In this document: positions 32,439 to 41,842 of the stretch, piece after piece
Numbering within the stretch: the first letter of the stretch is position 1
Layout of the letters: each line of letters opens with the position of its first letter
NCBI GenBank assembly: GCA_029261695.1
Contig: JAJDAV010000030.1
Span: 1-53,164 of the forward strand
Length of the DNA: 53,164 nucleotides
Direction of reading: 5' to 3'
Origin: Nitrospinaceae bacterium
GTDB taxonomy: Bacteria; Nitrospinota; Nitrospinia; Nitrospinales; VA-1
Notes under the pieces: model-generated
What the model was told of the DNA's origin: nothing
Database searches by the model: none
Seen by the model: the letters and a program-made list of their open reading frames with translations, nothing else
Program-made: the position numbers and the translations under genes

Positions 32439-34187
32439 ATGGCAAAAAACAAAAAACCAGCATCAGGTTCCTTTCGAAGTGTGGTTAAGACTAGATTGAT
32501 TTTTGTGTCTAGCCTTCTTCTTCTTTTTGCGATCACTCTTATTGTTCGACTTGCAGATCTGCAAATCGTTCAACACGAAGCTCTTTTGGCAAAATCAGAA
32601 AAGCAGCCTTACCGCGGGACTCTGGAAACTCATTTAGGGCGAGGAACCATTTTTGACCGCAACGGTAATGAATTGGCTACCAACCTTGAAGTCGAATCCG
32701 TATTTGTTGTTCCCCAGGAAGTGAGGGACAGAAAATATACTTCCAGGGTGCTCGCCTCAACTCTGAATCAAAATTACAATCGCATTTATAAGGAAGTATC
32801 TTCGGATAAAAAATTTGTATGGATTAAAAGAAAAGTTTCGGCGGATGAAGCTATGCATCTTAAGAATTCCGCGCTTTCGGGAGTTAAATTCCGGTCTGAA
32901 CAAAAACGGTTTTACCCGAAACGTGAGTTAGCGGCCAACGTCATTGGTTTTGTTGGGACTGATGATTTGGGCTTGGCTGGGATCGAGCATACTTATCAGG
33001 AAAAATTAAAGGGAATTGTCTACTCCCAACCCATCGAGCAAGATGGCAAGGGAAGAAATATTCAAATCCTCAGTAATCTTTCCCGCTCCACTTTGGGTAA
33101 TTACGACTTAATGCTCACGCTGGATGAGGTTATTCAATTTACTACCGAATACCATTTAAAAAAGCAGGTAGACAAATATAAAGCAGACTCAGGAATGGCT
33201 GTGGTTATGGACCCTAATTCCGGCGAAATTTATGCGATGGCAAACGTGCCTCAATTTAACCCAAACAATTTTAACGGGTTTACGGCGGAGGCAAGGAAAA
33301 ATAATACCGTTGTTAGTTCATACGAACCGGGTTCCATTTTCAAGCCCATTGTTGCTGCCGCTGCTCTGGATAAAGGTATAGCGCAACCTCATGAAAAATT
33401 TTTCTGTGAAAATGGGAGTTTTAAGATCGGTGGAAAAAATATTGGTGAGGCTTCTGGTCATCAATTTGGATCTCTCAGTATGCAAGAAATTATTGCCAAA
33501 TCGAGCAACATAGGAGCGATAAAAATTGCTCAGAAACTTGGCAAGGATTCTTTCTACGAATACATTCGGAAATTTGGTTTTGGCGAAAAATCAAAAGTTC
33601 GTCTACCTGGCATATCTCCCGGGCTTTTGGGGAAAAGACAAGATTGGACAGAGTTTTCATTGGCTTCCATATCCTTTGGGCACGAAATAGCGGTTACTCC
33701 CTTGCAAATGGTTGTAGCGCTAAGCGCCATTGCCAATGGAGGGACCTTGATGGAGCCGCACATAACCAAGGCATTGATGCGAGATGGAAAAATTGTTGAG
33801 GAAATCAAACCGAAGAAAATCCGGCGTGTCATTTCTGAAAAAACCAGCCGGCAGATGATGGAAATTTTGAAATACGTTGTCAAAGATGGGACGGGGGGGA
33901 AGGCAGCTGTAGAAGGATTTGATGTGGCGGGGAAAACCGGGACCGCGCAGAAATACATTACGGAAACCGGATCCTATTCCAAGACAGAGTTTATTTCTTC
34001 ATTTATTGGCTACGCGCCAGCAGATTCTCCGCGCTTAGTAATACTGGTGATGATTGATAACCCGAAGGGCTTGCATTGGGGTGGTGTTGTTGCGGCCCCA
34101 GTGTTTAGTGAGATCGCTAAAAAATCATTACGTTATTTAAATGTTCCTTCTAGCAAAGAACGTGTTTTCATTCTTGACCGAGCCTAA
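32439..34187 (+). CDS. ftsI: Septal peptidoglycan transpeptidase FtsI (PBP3-like)
   Basis: FtsI (582 residues) crosslinks septal peptidoglycan in the periplasm. It has one N-terminal membrane span (about 15-38), a pedestal domain with GRGTIFDRNGNELA, and the transpeptidase domain: S299-I-F-K302 active-site serine motif, S355-S-N357 and K499-T-G501. The C terminus lacks PASTA repeats. It ends in TAATG overlapping the possible start of murE, so translation is probably coupled. Confidence 0.95.
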   Translation: MAKNKKPASGSFRSVVKTRLIFVSSLLLLFAITLIVRLADLQIVQHEALLAKSEKQPYRGTLETHLGRGTIFDRNGNELATNLEVESVFVVPQEVRDRKYTSRVLASTLNQNYNRIYKEVSSDKKFVWIKRKVSADEAMHLKNSALSGVKFRSEQKRFYPKRELAANVIGFVGTDDLGLAGIEHTYQEKLKGIVYSQPIEQDGKGRNIQILSNLSRSTLGNYDLMLTLDEVIQFTTEYHLKKQVDKYKADSGMAVVMDPNSGEIYAMANVPQFNPNNFNGFTAEARKNNTVVSSYEPGSIFKPIVAAAALDKGIAQPHEKFFCENGSFKIGGKNIGEASGHQFGSLSMQEIIAKSSNIGAIKIAQKLGKDSFYEYIRKFGFGEKSKVRLPGISPGLLGKRQDWTEFSLASISFGHEIAVTPLQMVVALSAIANGGTLMEPHITKALMRDGKIVEEIKPKKIRRVISEKTSRQMMEILKYVVKDGTGGKAAVEGFDVAGKTGTAQKYITETGSYSKTEFISSFIGYAPADSPRLVILVMIDNPKGLHWGGVVAAPVFSEIAKKSLRYLNVPSSKERVFILDRA

Positions 34188-34252
34188 TGATAAAAACTGC
34201 GCCAATAGAATGCTTTTTATTCGATCAAAGTGATTTTTCCATTGGAAAAAAT

Positions 34253-35731
34253 ATGCCTGAAAAAAATCTAGAGAATTTGATTGCGGGAATTGAAATCGTG
34301 AGTTCTGTCGGAAATCGAAACCGCCAAATCGAAAACATTGTTTATGACTCCAGAAAAGTGAAATCAGGAGGACTGTTCGTTGCAATTCCAGGAGAGAAAC
34401 ACAATGGCGAAACTTTTATAAAGGAAGCGCTGAATAAAGGGGCGGTTGCAATTATCATGCAATCCTCATCACTTGCTTCGCTTCAAATGGATCAAAAAAA
34501 CATTACCGTTTTAGGTGTTGATAGTTCCAGAGCGTCTTTGGCAAAAATTAGCGCTAATTATTTTGGCCGCCCTTCTGAGGAGTTGAACCTGACAGGAATA
34601 ACCGGAACCAACGGAAAGACCACCCTAACCTATATTCTGGAATCTCTTTCTAAGGCTGATGGAAAGCAAGCGGGAGTAATCGGAACTATAGATTGTCATT
34701 TCGGAGAAACAAGAATTCCTTCATCCATGACAACACCTGAGTCTCTCGATCTTAACCAGCGCCTTAGGCAAATGGTAGATGCTGGAATCTCGGATTGTTT
34801 TTTAGAAGTGTCTTCTCATGCGCTAACTCAAAAACGTGTTTACGACATGAGTTTTGAGGCAGGTATTTTTACAAACCTGAGCAGAGACCATCTTGATTTC
34901 CATAAAAACATGGAAGAGTACAAAAATGCAAAGGCTAAACTATTCCGTGAGAATACGATTAAAACCCCTATCGTTAACATCGACGATCCTGCTGGAAGTG
35001 AGCTTGCTGAAGAGTTAAATAAAAACGTTTGCACGACCGGAATAAAATGTTCTGCCGATTTTTCTGCGGAAAATATTGTCCTTAATGCAACGGGAAGTCG
35101 CTTCACGCTAAAAACCCCTAAGGGTTCTATCGAGGTGCAAACCAACCTCCTCGGCCAGCATAATATTTACAATCTTATTTCTGCGGCGGCCTGGGCCTCA
35201 GTTCGGGGCATGTCATTAGAGACCATTCAAAATGCATTTCAAGAAATACCTGAAGTTCCGGGTAGGTTTGAATCTATAAATTGCGGTCAAAATTTTTCTG
35301 TACTGGTCGATTACGCTCACACGGAAGACGCTCTTTCCAAATCGATATCCGCAGCTAAAACTTTTACCAAGGGAAATGTAATAGTTGTTTTCGGTTGTGG
35401 TGGAGATCGAGATAAAGGGAAAAGAGAAGGGATGGGGAGAATAGCTTTAGAAAAAGCAGATTTGGCTATCATTACCTCTGACAACCCGCGCACAGAAGAC
35501 CCTGACCAGATTATCTCTGACATCTGCAAAGGCATTCCAGACAAAGCTTCATACTCAACGATCACAAGCCGGCGAGAGGCCATTGGTTATGCAATCAAGC
35601 AAGCGAAAGAAAATGATCTTATCTTGATTGCAGGAAAAGGACATGAGGATTATCAGATTTTAGGTGAAAAAAAAGAGCGCTTCGATGATCGGGAGGTTGC
35701 AAGAGAGTTTTTAAGGGAACGAGCTCATTGA
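34253..35731 (+). CDS. murE: UDP-MurNAc-tripeptide synthetase MurE, meso-DAP type
   Basis: MurE (492 residues here) adds the third stem-peptide amino acid in the cytoplasm. The N-terminal domain has VYDSRKVKSGGLFVAIPGE, the central ATPase GITGTNGKTTLTYILES, and the C-terminal domain DNPRTEDP, the motif that selects meso-diaminopimelate over lysine. I start at the Met of PEKNLENLIAGIEI by comparison with family N termini. An earlier in-frame ATG at 34187, joined to the ftsI stop as TAATG, would add 22 residues. Confidence 0.95.
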   Translation: MPEKNLENLIAGIEIVSSVGNRNRQIENIVYDSRKVKSGGLFVAIPGEKHNGETFIKEALNKGAVAIIMQSSSLASLQMDQKNITVLGVDSSRASLAKISANYFGRPSEELNLTGITGTNGKTTLTYILESLSKADGKQAGVIGTIDCHFGETRIPSSMTTPESLDLNQRLRQMVDAGISDCFLEVSSHALTQKRVYDMSFEAGIFTNLSRDHLDFHKNMEEYKNAKAKLFRENTIKTPIVNIDDPAGSELAEELNKNVCTTGIKCSADFSAENIVLNATGSRFTLKTPKGSIEVQTNLLGQHNIYNLISAAAWASVRGMSLETIQNAFQEIPEVPGRFESINCGQNFSVLVDYAHTEDALSKSISAAKTFTKGNVIVVFGCGGDRDKGKREGMGRIALEKADLAIITSDNPRTEDPDQIISDICKGIPDKASYSTITSRREAIGYAIKQAKENDLILIAGKGHEDYQILGEKKERFDDREVAREFLRERAH

Positions 35732-37125
35732 TAACAGGTAAAGCGAAAGACTGCCTGGAAGTAGTGCAGGGAAAACTATTGCAGGGTAAAGAAACGAAGA
35801 TGTTTCGGGGAGTGTCCATAAATTCCCGGACTACCAAAAACGGAGAATTGTTCGTGTGCATTAAAGGCGAAAATTTTGATGGCCACAACTTCCTTGGCGA
35901 AGCTATCAACAAAGGCGCCGCGGGAGTTCTGTTATCTGACAGCTCGATGCTTTCAGAAGGAATGATCGCTGAAGAAAGTTCTCCGTTTGTAATTCAGTCT
36001 AAAAACACCTTACGGGCATTGCAAGACCTTGCCAGCTATCAAAGATCGCAATTTCCTTTTCAGGTTGTTGCGATAACCGGCACGAATGGCAAGTCAACAA
36101 CCAAAGAAATGATCGCCTCGATAATGGAAACAAAATATAAAACACTCAAAACTGAGGGGAACCTCAACAATCATATTGGTCTTCCTCTGACCTTATTGGC
36201 AAGAAAGCCGGAGCATGAAGTGGGTGTTCTGGAAATGGGGATGAGTGCTGCCGGAGAAATCAAGCGACTTGCAGAAATAGCCAAGCCCGATATAGGCGTG
36301 ATAACAAATATTTCCGCAGGTCATCTCAAACAACTTAAGACGGTAAAAGAAGTTCAAGCTGCGAAAGGAGAATTGTTTGACTCCCTCAATGAAGGAGGAA
36401 CGGCAATTATAAATGCAGATGATCCTCTGGTTCTTGAACTGGCAAGTCCTTTACGCGTCAATAAAATTACTTTTGGAATAGAGAGATCAGCGGATGTCCA
36501 TGCAAGCGACATCCAAAATAAGGGGAGCCTTGGGTTCACTTTTACGGCGAAGATCTTCAACCAAAGCGTGCCTGTCAATATTCCGCAAATTGGATTTTGC
36601 AATATCTACAACGCCTTAGCCGCATTAGCCGCAGGCCATGCCATGGGCATATCTGGGCAGCAAATGAGCAAAGGGCTGGAGGTGTATCAACAGATCCCTC
36701 AAAGAAACGAACAAATAATTTATGAAGGAATAACTCTCATCAATGATGCGTACAACGCAAACCCTCAATCAATGAGAGAAGCATTAAAAACTTTAAGCGG
36801 ACTCAACACTCAAGGGAAACGGTTTCTGGTCATTGGTGACATGCTGGAGCTTGGGCCTTTATCTCAATCAGCACATCATGAATTGGGCGAAGAGATAGCG
36901 CTTTCAAACATAGATAACTTGGTGACAGTTGGTCCACTAGCAGCATTGGCGGCAGAAAGCGCAGAGGCGAATGCGGCGAAACGATTGCAAATTGAAAAAT
37001 TTAACACACATGCCCAGGCAGTGAATTACTTGCAGGGAAAAGTAGAAAAAGGCGATTGCCTTTTAATCAAAGGTTCTCGCGGGGCAAAGATGGAAAATAT
37101 TATTCGGGAATTTTTAAACACCTAA
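35728..37125 (+). CDS. murF: UDP-MurNAc-tripeptide:D-Ala-D-Ala ligase MurF
   Basis: MurF (465 residues) adds the D-Ala-D-Ala dipeptide to complete the cytoplasmic peptidoglycan precursor. It has the substrate part FRGVSINSRTTKNGELFVCI, the ATP site AITGTNGKSTTKEMIAS, EMGMSAAGEIKRL and LINDAYNANPQSM. It begins with TTG in a four-base overlap with murE (TTGA), so re-initiation is likely. Length fits the family. Confidence 0.95.
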   Translation: MITGKAKDCLEVVQGKLLQGKETKMFRGVSINSRTTKNGELFVCIKGENFDGHNFLGEAINKGAAGVLLSDSSMLSEGMIAEESSPFVIQSKNTLRALQDLASYQRSQFPFQVVAITGTNGKSTTKEMIASIMETKYKTLKTEGNLNNHIGLPLTLLARKPEHEVGVLEMGMSAAGEIKRLAEIAKPDIGVITNISAGHLKQLKTVKEVQAAKGELFDSLNEGGTAIINADDPLVLELASPLRVNKITFGIERSADVHASDIQNKGSLGFTFTAKIFNQSVPVNIPQIGFCNIYNALAALAAGHAMGISGQQMSKGLEVYQQIPQRNEQIIYEGITLINDAYNANPQSMREALKTLSGLNTQGKRFLVIGDMLELGPLSQSAHHELGEEIALSNIDNLVTVGPLAALAAESAEANAAKRLQIEKFNTHAQAVNYLQGKVEKGDCLLIKGSRGAKMENIIREFLNT

Positions 37126-37144
37126 AGAGCGGAACAATTAAAAA

Positions 37145-38230
37145 ATGTTTTACCACTTGTTTTACCCACTTAGTTCTGAATATTCATTTCTGAATGTATT
37201 CAAATACATTACATTTCGCTCTGCTTATTCTGGCGTTACGGCGCTGGTGCTTAGTCTGGTTCTTGGTAACTTCATGATTCGAATGCTACAAAAATTTCAA
37301 ATTGAAGAAAAGATTCGCAGTGATGGCCCTGAACACCACGCATCAAAGTCAGGGACACCGACAATGGGTGGGCTTTTGATACTAACCGCATTTCTGGGAT
37401 CCACTTTGTTGTGGGCTAATCTCGAAAATCGTTATATCTGGCTCATCGTTTTTTCGGTAACTGGTTTTGCTGCAATTGGATTTCGCGATGACCTTTTAAA
37501 ATTAAGAAAGGGAACTGGCATTTCTGCGAAAGAGAAACTCGTTTTACAGATATTAGTTAGTTTAGCGGTCGGCATTTATTTGCTCTATTTTGATCCCGCG
37601 CGCTCTGAATATGCCACACGTTTATCTGTGCCGTTTTTCAAAGAACTTCAACCCGACCTCGGATTTTTATATCTTTTATTTATCATCTTCATAATGGTTG
37701 GCACATCCAATGCGGTCAACCTAACTGATGGTCTTGATGGTCTTGCTATCGGCCCGATAATAATAGCGACTCTCACTTACACGGGAATCGTCTACATTTG
37801 CGGCCATGTCAAATTTGCTGAATACCTTCGCATTCAATACATAAAAGATGCAGGTGAAATTGCTGTTGCAAGTTCAGCTGTTCTTGGAGCCAGCTTGGGG
37901 TTTCTTTGGTACAACTCCTACCCAGCTCAAGTATTCATGGGAGATGTTGGTTCATTGTCTATGGGAGGCCTGATAGGAACCATAGCAGTGATAGTTAAGC
38001 ACGAATTACTTTTAATTCTCATCGGCGGTATTTTTGTTATCGAAGCCTTGTCGGTAATCATTCAAGTGGCTTATTTCAAATACACCGGAGGGAAGCGCTT
38101 TTTTAAGATGGCCCCTCTCCACCATCATTTTGAAGAATTAGGATGGTCAGAACCAAAAGTAATTGTTCGTTTCTGGATTGTTGCTGTTGTTCTGGCAATG
38201 ATCAGCTTGAGCACATTGAAACTCAGGTAA
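37145..38230 (+). CDS. mraY: Phospho-MurNAc-pentapeptide transferase MraY
   Basis: MraY (361 residues) makes lipid I at the inner membrane by transferring phospho-MurNAc-pentapeptide to undecaprenyl phosphate. It is a ten-span protein with GTPTMGGLLIL near the start, the catalytic Asp motif NAVNLTDGLDGLA, and the signature APLHHHFEELGWSE near the end. It ends two bases before the murD start. Confidence 0.97.
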   Translation: MFYHLFYPLSSEYSFLNVFKYITFRSAYSGVTALVLSLVLGNFMIRMLQKFQIEEKIRSDGPEHHASKSGTPTMGGLLILTAFLGSTLLWANLENRYIWLIVFSVTGFAAIGFRDDLLKLRKGTGISAKEKLVLQILVSLAVGIYLLYFDPARSEYATRLSVPFFKELQPDLGFLYLLFIIFIMVGTSNAVNLTDGLDGLAIGPIIIATLTYTGIVYICGHVKFAEYLRIQYIKDAGEIAVASSAVLGASLGFLWYNSYPAQVFMGDVGSLSMGGLIGTIAVIVKHELLLILIGGIFVIEALSVIIQVAYFKYTGGKRFFKMAPLHHHFEELGWSEPKVIVRFWIVAVVLAMISLSTLKLR

Positions 38231-38232
38231 AT

Positions 38233-39573
38233 ATGGACTTAAAAAACAAAATCGTTTCTGTAATTGGTTTAGGGAGGACGGGTGTTGCGACAGCCAATTT
38301 CCTTAGCCTTCGAGGCGCGAAGGTTTCCATTTTGGACAGGAAATCTAAGGAGCAACTTTCTGAGCTATCTAACCAACTTTTACCGGATGTGGATACTATT
38401 TATAACAACAGCGACCCGTTACCAAATTCGGAATTAATAGTGATAAGTCCGGGTGTAGATATCGAGTCTGAATTCCTTCAGGGCTTTCGCAAAAAAGGAA
38501 TTGAGATTATCAGTGAAATTGAACTTGCCAGCAGATTCAATGATGTCCCAATGATTGGTATTACGGGAACCAATGGAAAATCTACTTGCACAAGTTTGAT
38601 TGGTGAAATTCTTCAAGAAGGAGGGAATAACACCCAGGTAGGTGGAAATCTGGGGACGCCTTTCATTTCACTCTTAGGCAAAGGGCAAGCAGATTATCGT
38701 GTGCTTGAAATTTCAAGCTTCCAAATGGAAACGACCCGTAGTTTTCACCCTAAGATTGCCATTGTTTTAAATATTACGCCCGATCATTTAGACAGACACG
38801 AAAATTTTGATCAATACGCAAGTCTGAAAGAAAAAACATTTGAGAATCAAAATGCAAATGATTTTCTTATTTTAAATTATGACGACCCCAACACTCGTCC
38901 TCTGGGGAAAAATTGCCCGGCAAAAAAAATCTACTTCAGTATGAAGGATGAGCTCGAAAGTGGAGTCTATTTGAAAGACGGAGGGGTTTTTGCTTCTATT
39001 AATGATTTTCAGGGAGAAATATGCAAATTGAATTCTCTCTCCCGTGGATTGCGCTGGCAGGTAGAAAATGTTTTGCCTGCAGTGGCAACCGCCCTGCTGC
39101 TCAACATATCAATAGAGATCACAAAAAAAGTCCTGGGAAGGTTTGCAGGACTAGAACATCGACTGGAATGGGTATGCAATCGGGATGGTGTTGACTTTAT
39201 CAATGACTCAAAAGGAACCAATGTAGGCTCCGTTTACAAGTCGTTAAATACGTTTGACCAACCAATTATTCTTATCGCCGGAGGTAAAGATAAAAATGCA
39301 GATTTCTCCGGCTTAAAAAAAATTATGCAGGAAAAAGTAAAGCACTTGATTTTAATTGGTGAAACACGACCAAAATTTAGAAGTGTCTTGAACGGGTCCT
39401 TGGGATATGAAGAATCTGATTCGTTAGAGGAAGCTGTCCACATTGCAAAAGGAAAAGCCGAAAAAGGAGATGTTGTTCTTCTTTCCCCGGCTTGTGCAAG
39501 CTTTGACATGTTTAAAGATTATATCGATCGTGGGAATCAATTTAAATCTATAGTTAACAATCTTGGAGAATGA
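38233..39573 (+). CDS. murD: UDP-MurNAc-L-Ala:D-Glu ligase MurD
   Basis: MurD (446 residues) adds D-glutamate to UDP-MurNAc-L-Ala. It begins MDLKNKIVSVIGLGRTG, has the ATP site MIGITGTNGKSTCTSLIGE, LNITPDHLDRH, and DFINDSKGTNVGSV near the end. I start at this ATG; the frame stays open back to 38143 inside mraY, but that part is out of frame with mraY and not protein-like. It ends ten bases before the ftsW TTG. Confidence 0.95.
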   Translation: MDLKNKIVSVIGLGRTGVATANFLSLRGAKVSILDRKSKEQLSELSNQLLPDVDTIYNNSDPLPNSELIVISPGVDIESEFLQGFRKKGIEIISEIELASRFNDVPMIGITGTNGKSTCTSLIGEILQEGGNNTQVGGNLGTPFISLLGKGQADYRVLEISSFQMETTRSFHPKIAIVLNITPDHLDRHENFDQYASLKEKTFENQNANDFLILNYDDPNTRPLGKNCPAKKIYFSMKDELESGVYLKDGGVFASINDFQGEICKLNSLSRGLRWQVENVLPAVATALLLNISIEITKKVLGRFAGLEHRLEWVCNRDGVDFINDSKGTNVGSVYKSLNTFDQPIILIAGGKDKNADFSGLKKIMQEKVKHLILIGETRPKFRSVLNGSLGYEESDSLEEAVHIAKGKAEKGDVVLLSPACASFDMFKDYIDRGNQFKSIVNNLGE

Positions 39574-39579
39574 CAAGCA

Positions 39580-40686
39580 TTGAACGAAACTCGACAAACA
39601 GGTTGCGATTCTATTCTCTGCGTCACCGTAGCTATTCTGGTTCTAATAGGAATTGTGATGGTATTCAGCTCAAGCGCTGCTTACACAGTAAGAGATCACA
39701 ACGATTCCTACTACTTCCTGAAACGACAGGTCCTATGGTGTCTGCTGGGCGCAGGTCTACTTTTAATCACGAAAAACTTGGATTACCACAAGCTCCACCA
39801 GTACACCTATCCCATAATGATTTTCACATTTCTATTATTGATCATAGTAATGTTTCCCGAATTCAGCAAAAAGGTGGGAGGGGCAAGGCGCTGGTTGACT
39901 TTAGGGGGAGTTTCATTCCAACCCTCAGAACTGGCAAAGTTTACTCTCGTCTTATTTATCGCCAAGTCGCTGGTAAAACGTGCCGACAAGCTAAGAAATT
40001 TCGCCTACGGTTATCTACCGAACCTGATCGTTTTGGGATTCTTTTTTATACCCATCTTGTTCCAACCCGATTTTGGAACCGCCATGATTATTTTCGCGGT
40101 CACCTTCACAATGCTTTTTATCGCCGGGCTAAGGAAAAAGTTTTTATTCCTTTCTATTCTGGCAATAGTTCCATTTATAGCATCGGCAATTCTAACTGCC
40201 GAATATCGAACTCGAAGAATTATCGCTTTTCTCGACCCATGGGAAGACCCTTCGGGGATCGGGTTTCAGGTTATTCAATCCTTCTATGCCTTTGGGCGAG
40301 GGGGCTTTTGGGGAACCGGATTGGGAGAAAGCTCTCAAAAACTTTTTCGTCTTCCAGAAGCGCATACGGATTTCATTTTTTCAGTGATCGGGGAAGAGCT
40401 GGGATTTATCGGAACAACAGGAATCGTCCTCTTATTTTCGATCTTTATTTGGAGAGGATTTATAACGGCCTACAGAGCCAAAGATCCTTTTGGGACTCAT
40501 TTAGCAACAGGGCTGACTCTTTTAATCGGTTTGCAGGCTTTTATAAACCTGGGGGTCGCTTCAGGTCTTCTTCCAACGAAAGGATTGACCTTACCATTTA
40601 TAAGTATGGGAGGGTCTTCAATGTTGGTAACGATGCTTTCTGTGGGAGTAATACTAAATATTTCAGAGCAAGCTGCAAAACATTGA
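39580..40686 (+). CDS. ftsW: Septal peptidoglycan glycosyltransferase FtsW
   Basis: FtsW (368 residues) is the SEDS-family glycosyltransferase partner of FtsI. It has about ten membrane spans, GGARRWLTLGGVSFQPSELA, and DFIFSVIGEELGFIG with the conserved acidic residues; the end TLPFISMGGSSMLV is family-specific. Its only available start is TTG, since a stop codon lies nine bases upstream in frame; GGAG is 11 bases before it. A second open frame of 375 codons covers the entire gene on the same strand. Confidence 0.95.
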   Translation: MNETRQTGCDSILCVTVAILVLIGIVMVFSSSAAYTVRDHNDSYYFLKRQVLWCLLGAGLLLITKNLDYHKLHQYTYPIMIFTFLLLIIVMFPEFSKKVGGARRWLTLGGVSFQPSELAKFTLVLFIAKSLVKRADKLRNFAYGYLPNLIVLGFFFIPILFQPDFGTAMIIFAVTFTMLFIAGLRKKFLFLSILAIVPFIASAILTAEYRTRRIIAFLDPWEDPSGIGFQVIQSFYAFGRGGFWGTGLGESSQKLFRLPEAHTDFIFSVIGEELGFIGTTGIVLLFSIFIWRGFITAYRAKDPFGTHLATGLTLLIGLQAFINLGVASGLLPTKGLTLPFISMGGSSMLVTMLSVGVILNISEQAAKH

Positions 40687-40696
40687 TGATGAATTA

Positions 40697-41842
40697 ATGA
40701 GGAAACGAGTTGTCATAGCCGGTGGCGGAACAGGCGGTCACCTTTATCCAGGAATTGCTCTAGCCAGAGCACTTATGAGGCACGATATGGATATTGAAAT
40801 TTCTTTTGTTGGAACCCAAAAAGGTATCGAAGCAAAAGTTTTGCCCCGCGAGGGTTTTAATTTAAAAACTATTCTTTCAGCCGGTTTGATTGGCAAAAAG
40901 AAAATTTCCCGATGGGTGTCGTGGTTTAAGCTTCCAATTGGAACTGCCCAGTCTATGTGTTTTTTAATTAGAAAACGTCCCGGTCTTGTTGTTGGTGTAG
41001 GAGGATATGTATCTGGCCCGTTGGTCCTCTCTGCATGGATTCTTAGAATCCCCATATTAATACACGAGCAGAATTCCATTCCCGGAATGACAAATAAATG
41101 GTTAGGGAAAATTGCCGACAAAATCGCTGTTTCATTTAAAGAATCGTCAGCATCATTTCCAAAAAACAAAGTGGAAGTTACGGGAAACATGATTCGTGAA
41201 GAGTTCTGCCAGCCAAAAGAAGCCTCATCAAAACCTGATGGACCGTTCCGAATTTTGGTTCTTGGAGGCAGTCAAGGTGCTCATTCCATAAATATGGCTA
41301 TGTTGGAAGCATTGCAATCTATCTCAGATAAAAAAGGAGAGCTTCATATTACTCATCAAACCGGCGAAGCAGATTTCGAATTGGTGAGCAAGCAGTATAA
41401 GGCAAGCGGCTTCTCTTCAGACATCCGCCCATTCATTGATGACATGGGTGATCAATATAGACAAGCGTCTTTGGTTATCTGCCGAGCGGGCGCAACAACA
41501 CTAGCTGAAGTTACAGCATGTGGAAAGATGTCCATTCTAGTTCCTTTTCCACATGCCGCGCATAACCATCAAGAAAAAAATGCGCGTGTTCTTGAGGCTG
41601 CTAATGCTGGAGAGTTGGTTTTAGATGAAGAGCTTTCAGGACCTCGTATTGCGAATTCAATAATTCAGGCAATGGAAGACCCAGAGCGTTTAGAAACCAT
41701 GGAAGAAAATAGCTACAAATTGGGGAACCGAGACGCGACCGAAAAAGTAAGGCTCCTTTGCATGGAGTTATTAGAAGAAACTTACAAAAAATCGGGAAGA
41801 ACAAAAAAAATGCAAGGGAATTATGTTTTGTCATGTTTCTAG
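40697..41842 (+). CDS. murG: Lipid II synthase MurG (UDP-GlcNAc transferase)
   Basis: MurG (381 residues) adds GlcNAc to lipid I on the inner leaflet. It has the N-terminal glycine loop AGGGTGGHLYPGIALA, VVGVGGYVSGP, IHEQNSIPGMTNK, LGGSQGAHSIN and the C-terminal UDP-GlcNAc site CRAGATTLAE. The last residues (KMQGNYVLSCF) overlap the start of murC by ten bases. Confidence 0.96.
   Translation: MRKRVVIAGGGTGGHLYPGIALARALMRHDMDIEISFVGTQKGIEAKVLPREGFNLKTILSAGLIGKKKISRWVSWFKLPIGTAQSMCFLIRKRPGLVVGVGGYVSGPLVLSAWILRIPILIHEQNSIPGMTNKWLGKIADKIAVSFKESSASFPKNKVEVTGNMIREEFCQPKEASSKPDGPFRILVLGGSQGAHSINMAMLEALQSISDKKGELHITHQTGEADFELVSKQYKASGFSSDIRPFIDDMGDQYRQASLVICRAGATTLAEVTACGKMSILVPFPHAAHNHQEKNARVLEAANAGELVLDEELSGPRIANSIIQAMEDPERLETMEENSYKLGNRDATEKVRLLCMELLEETYKKSGRTKKMQGNYVLSCF

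Noticed and set aside
41758-41832. A longer murC start inside murG
   Set aside because: The added 25 residues are basic and unlike MurC N termini; the ATG at 41833 matches the family start.
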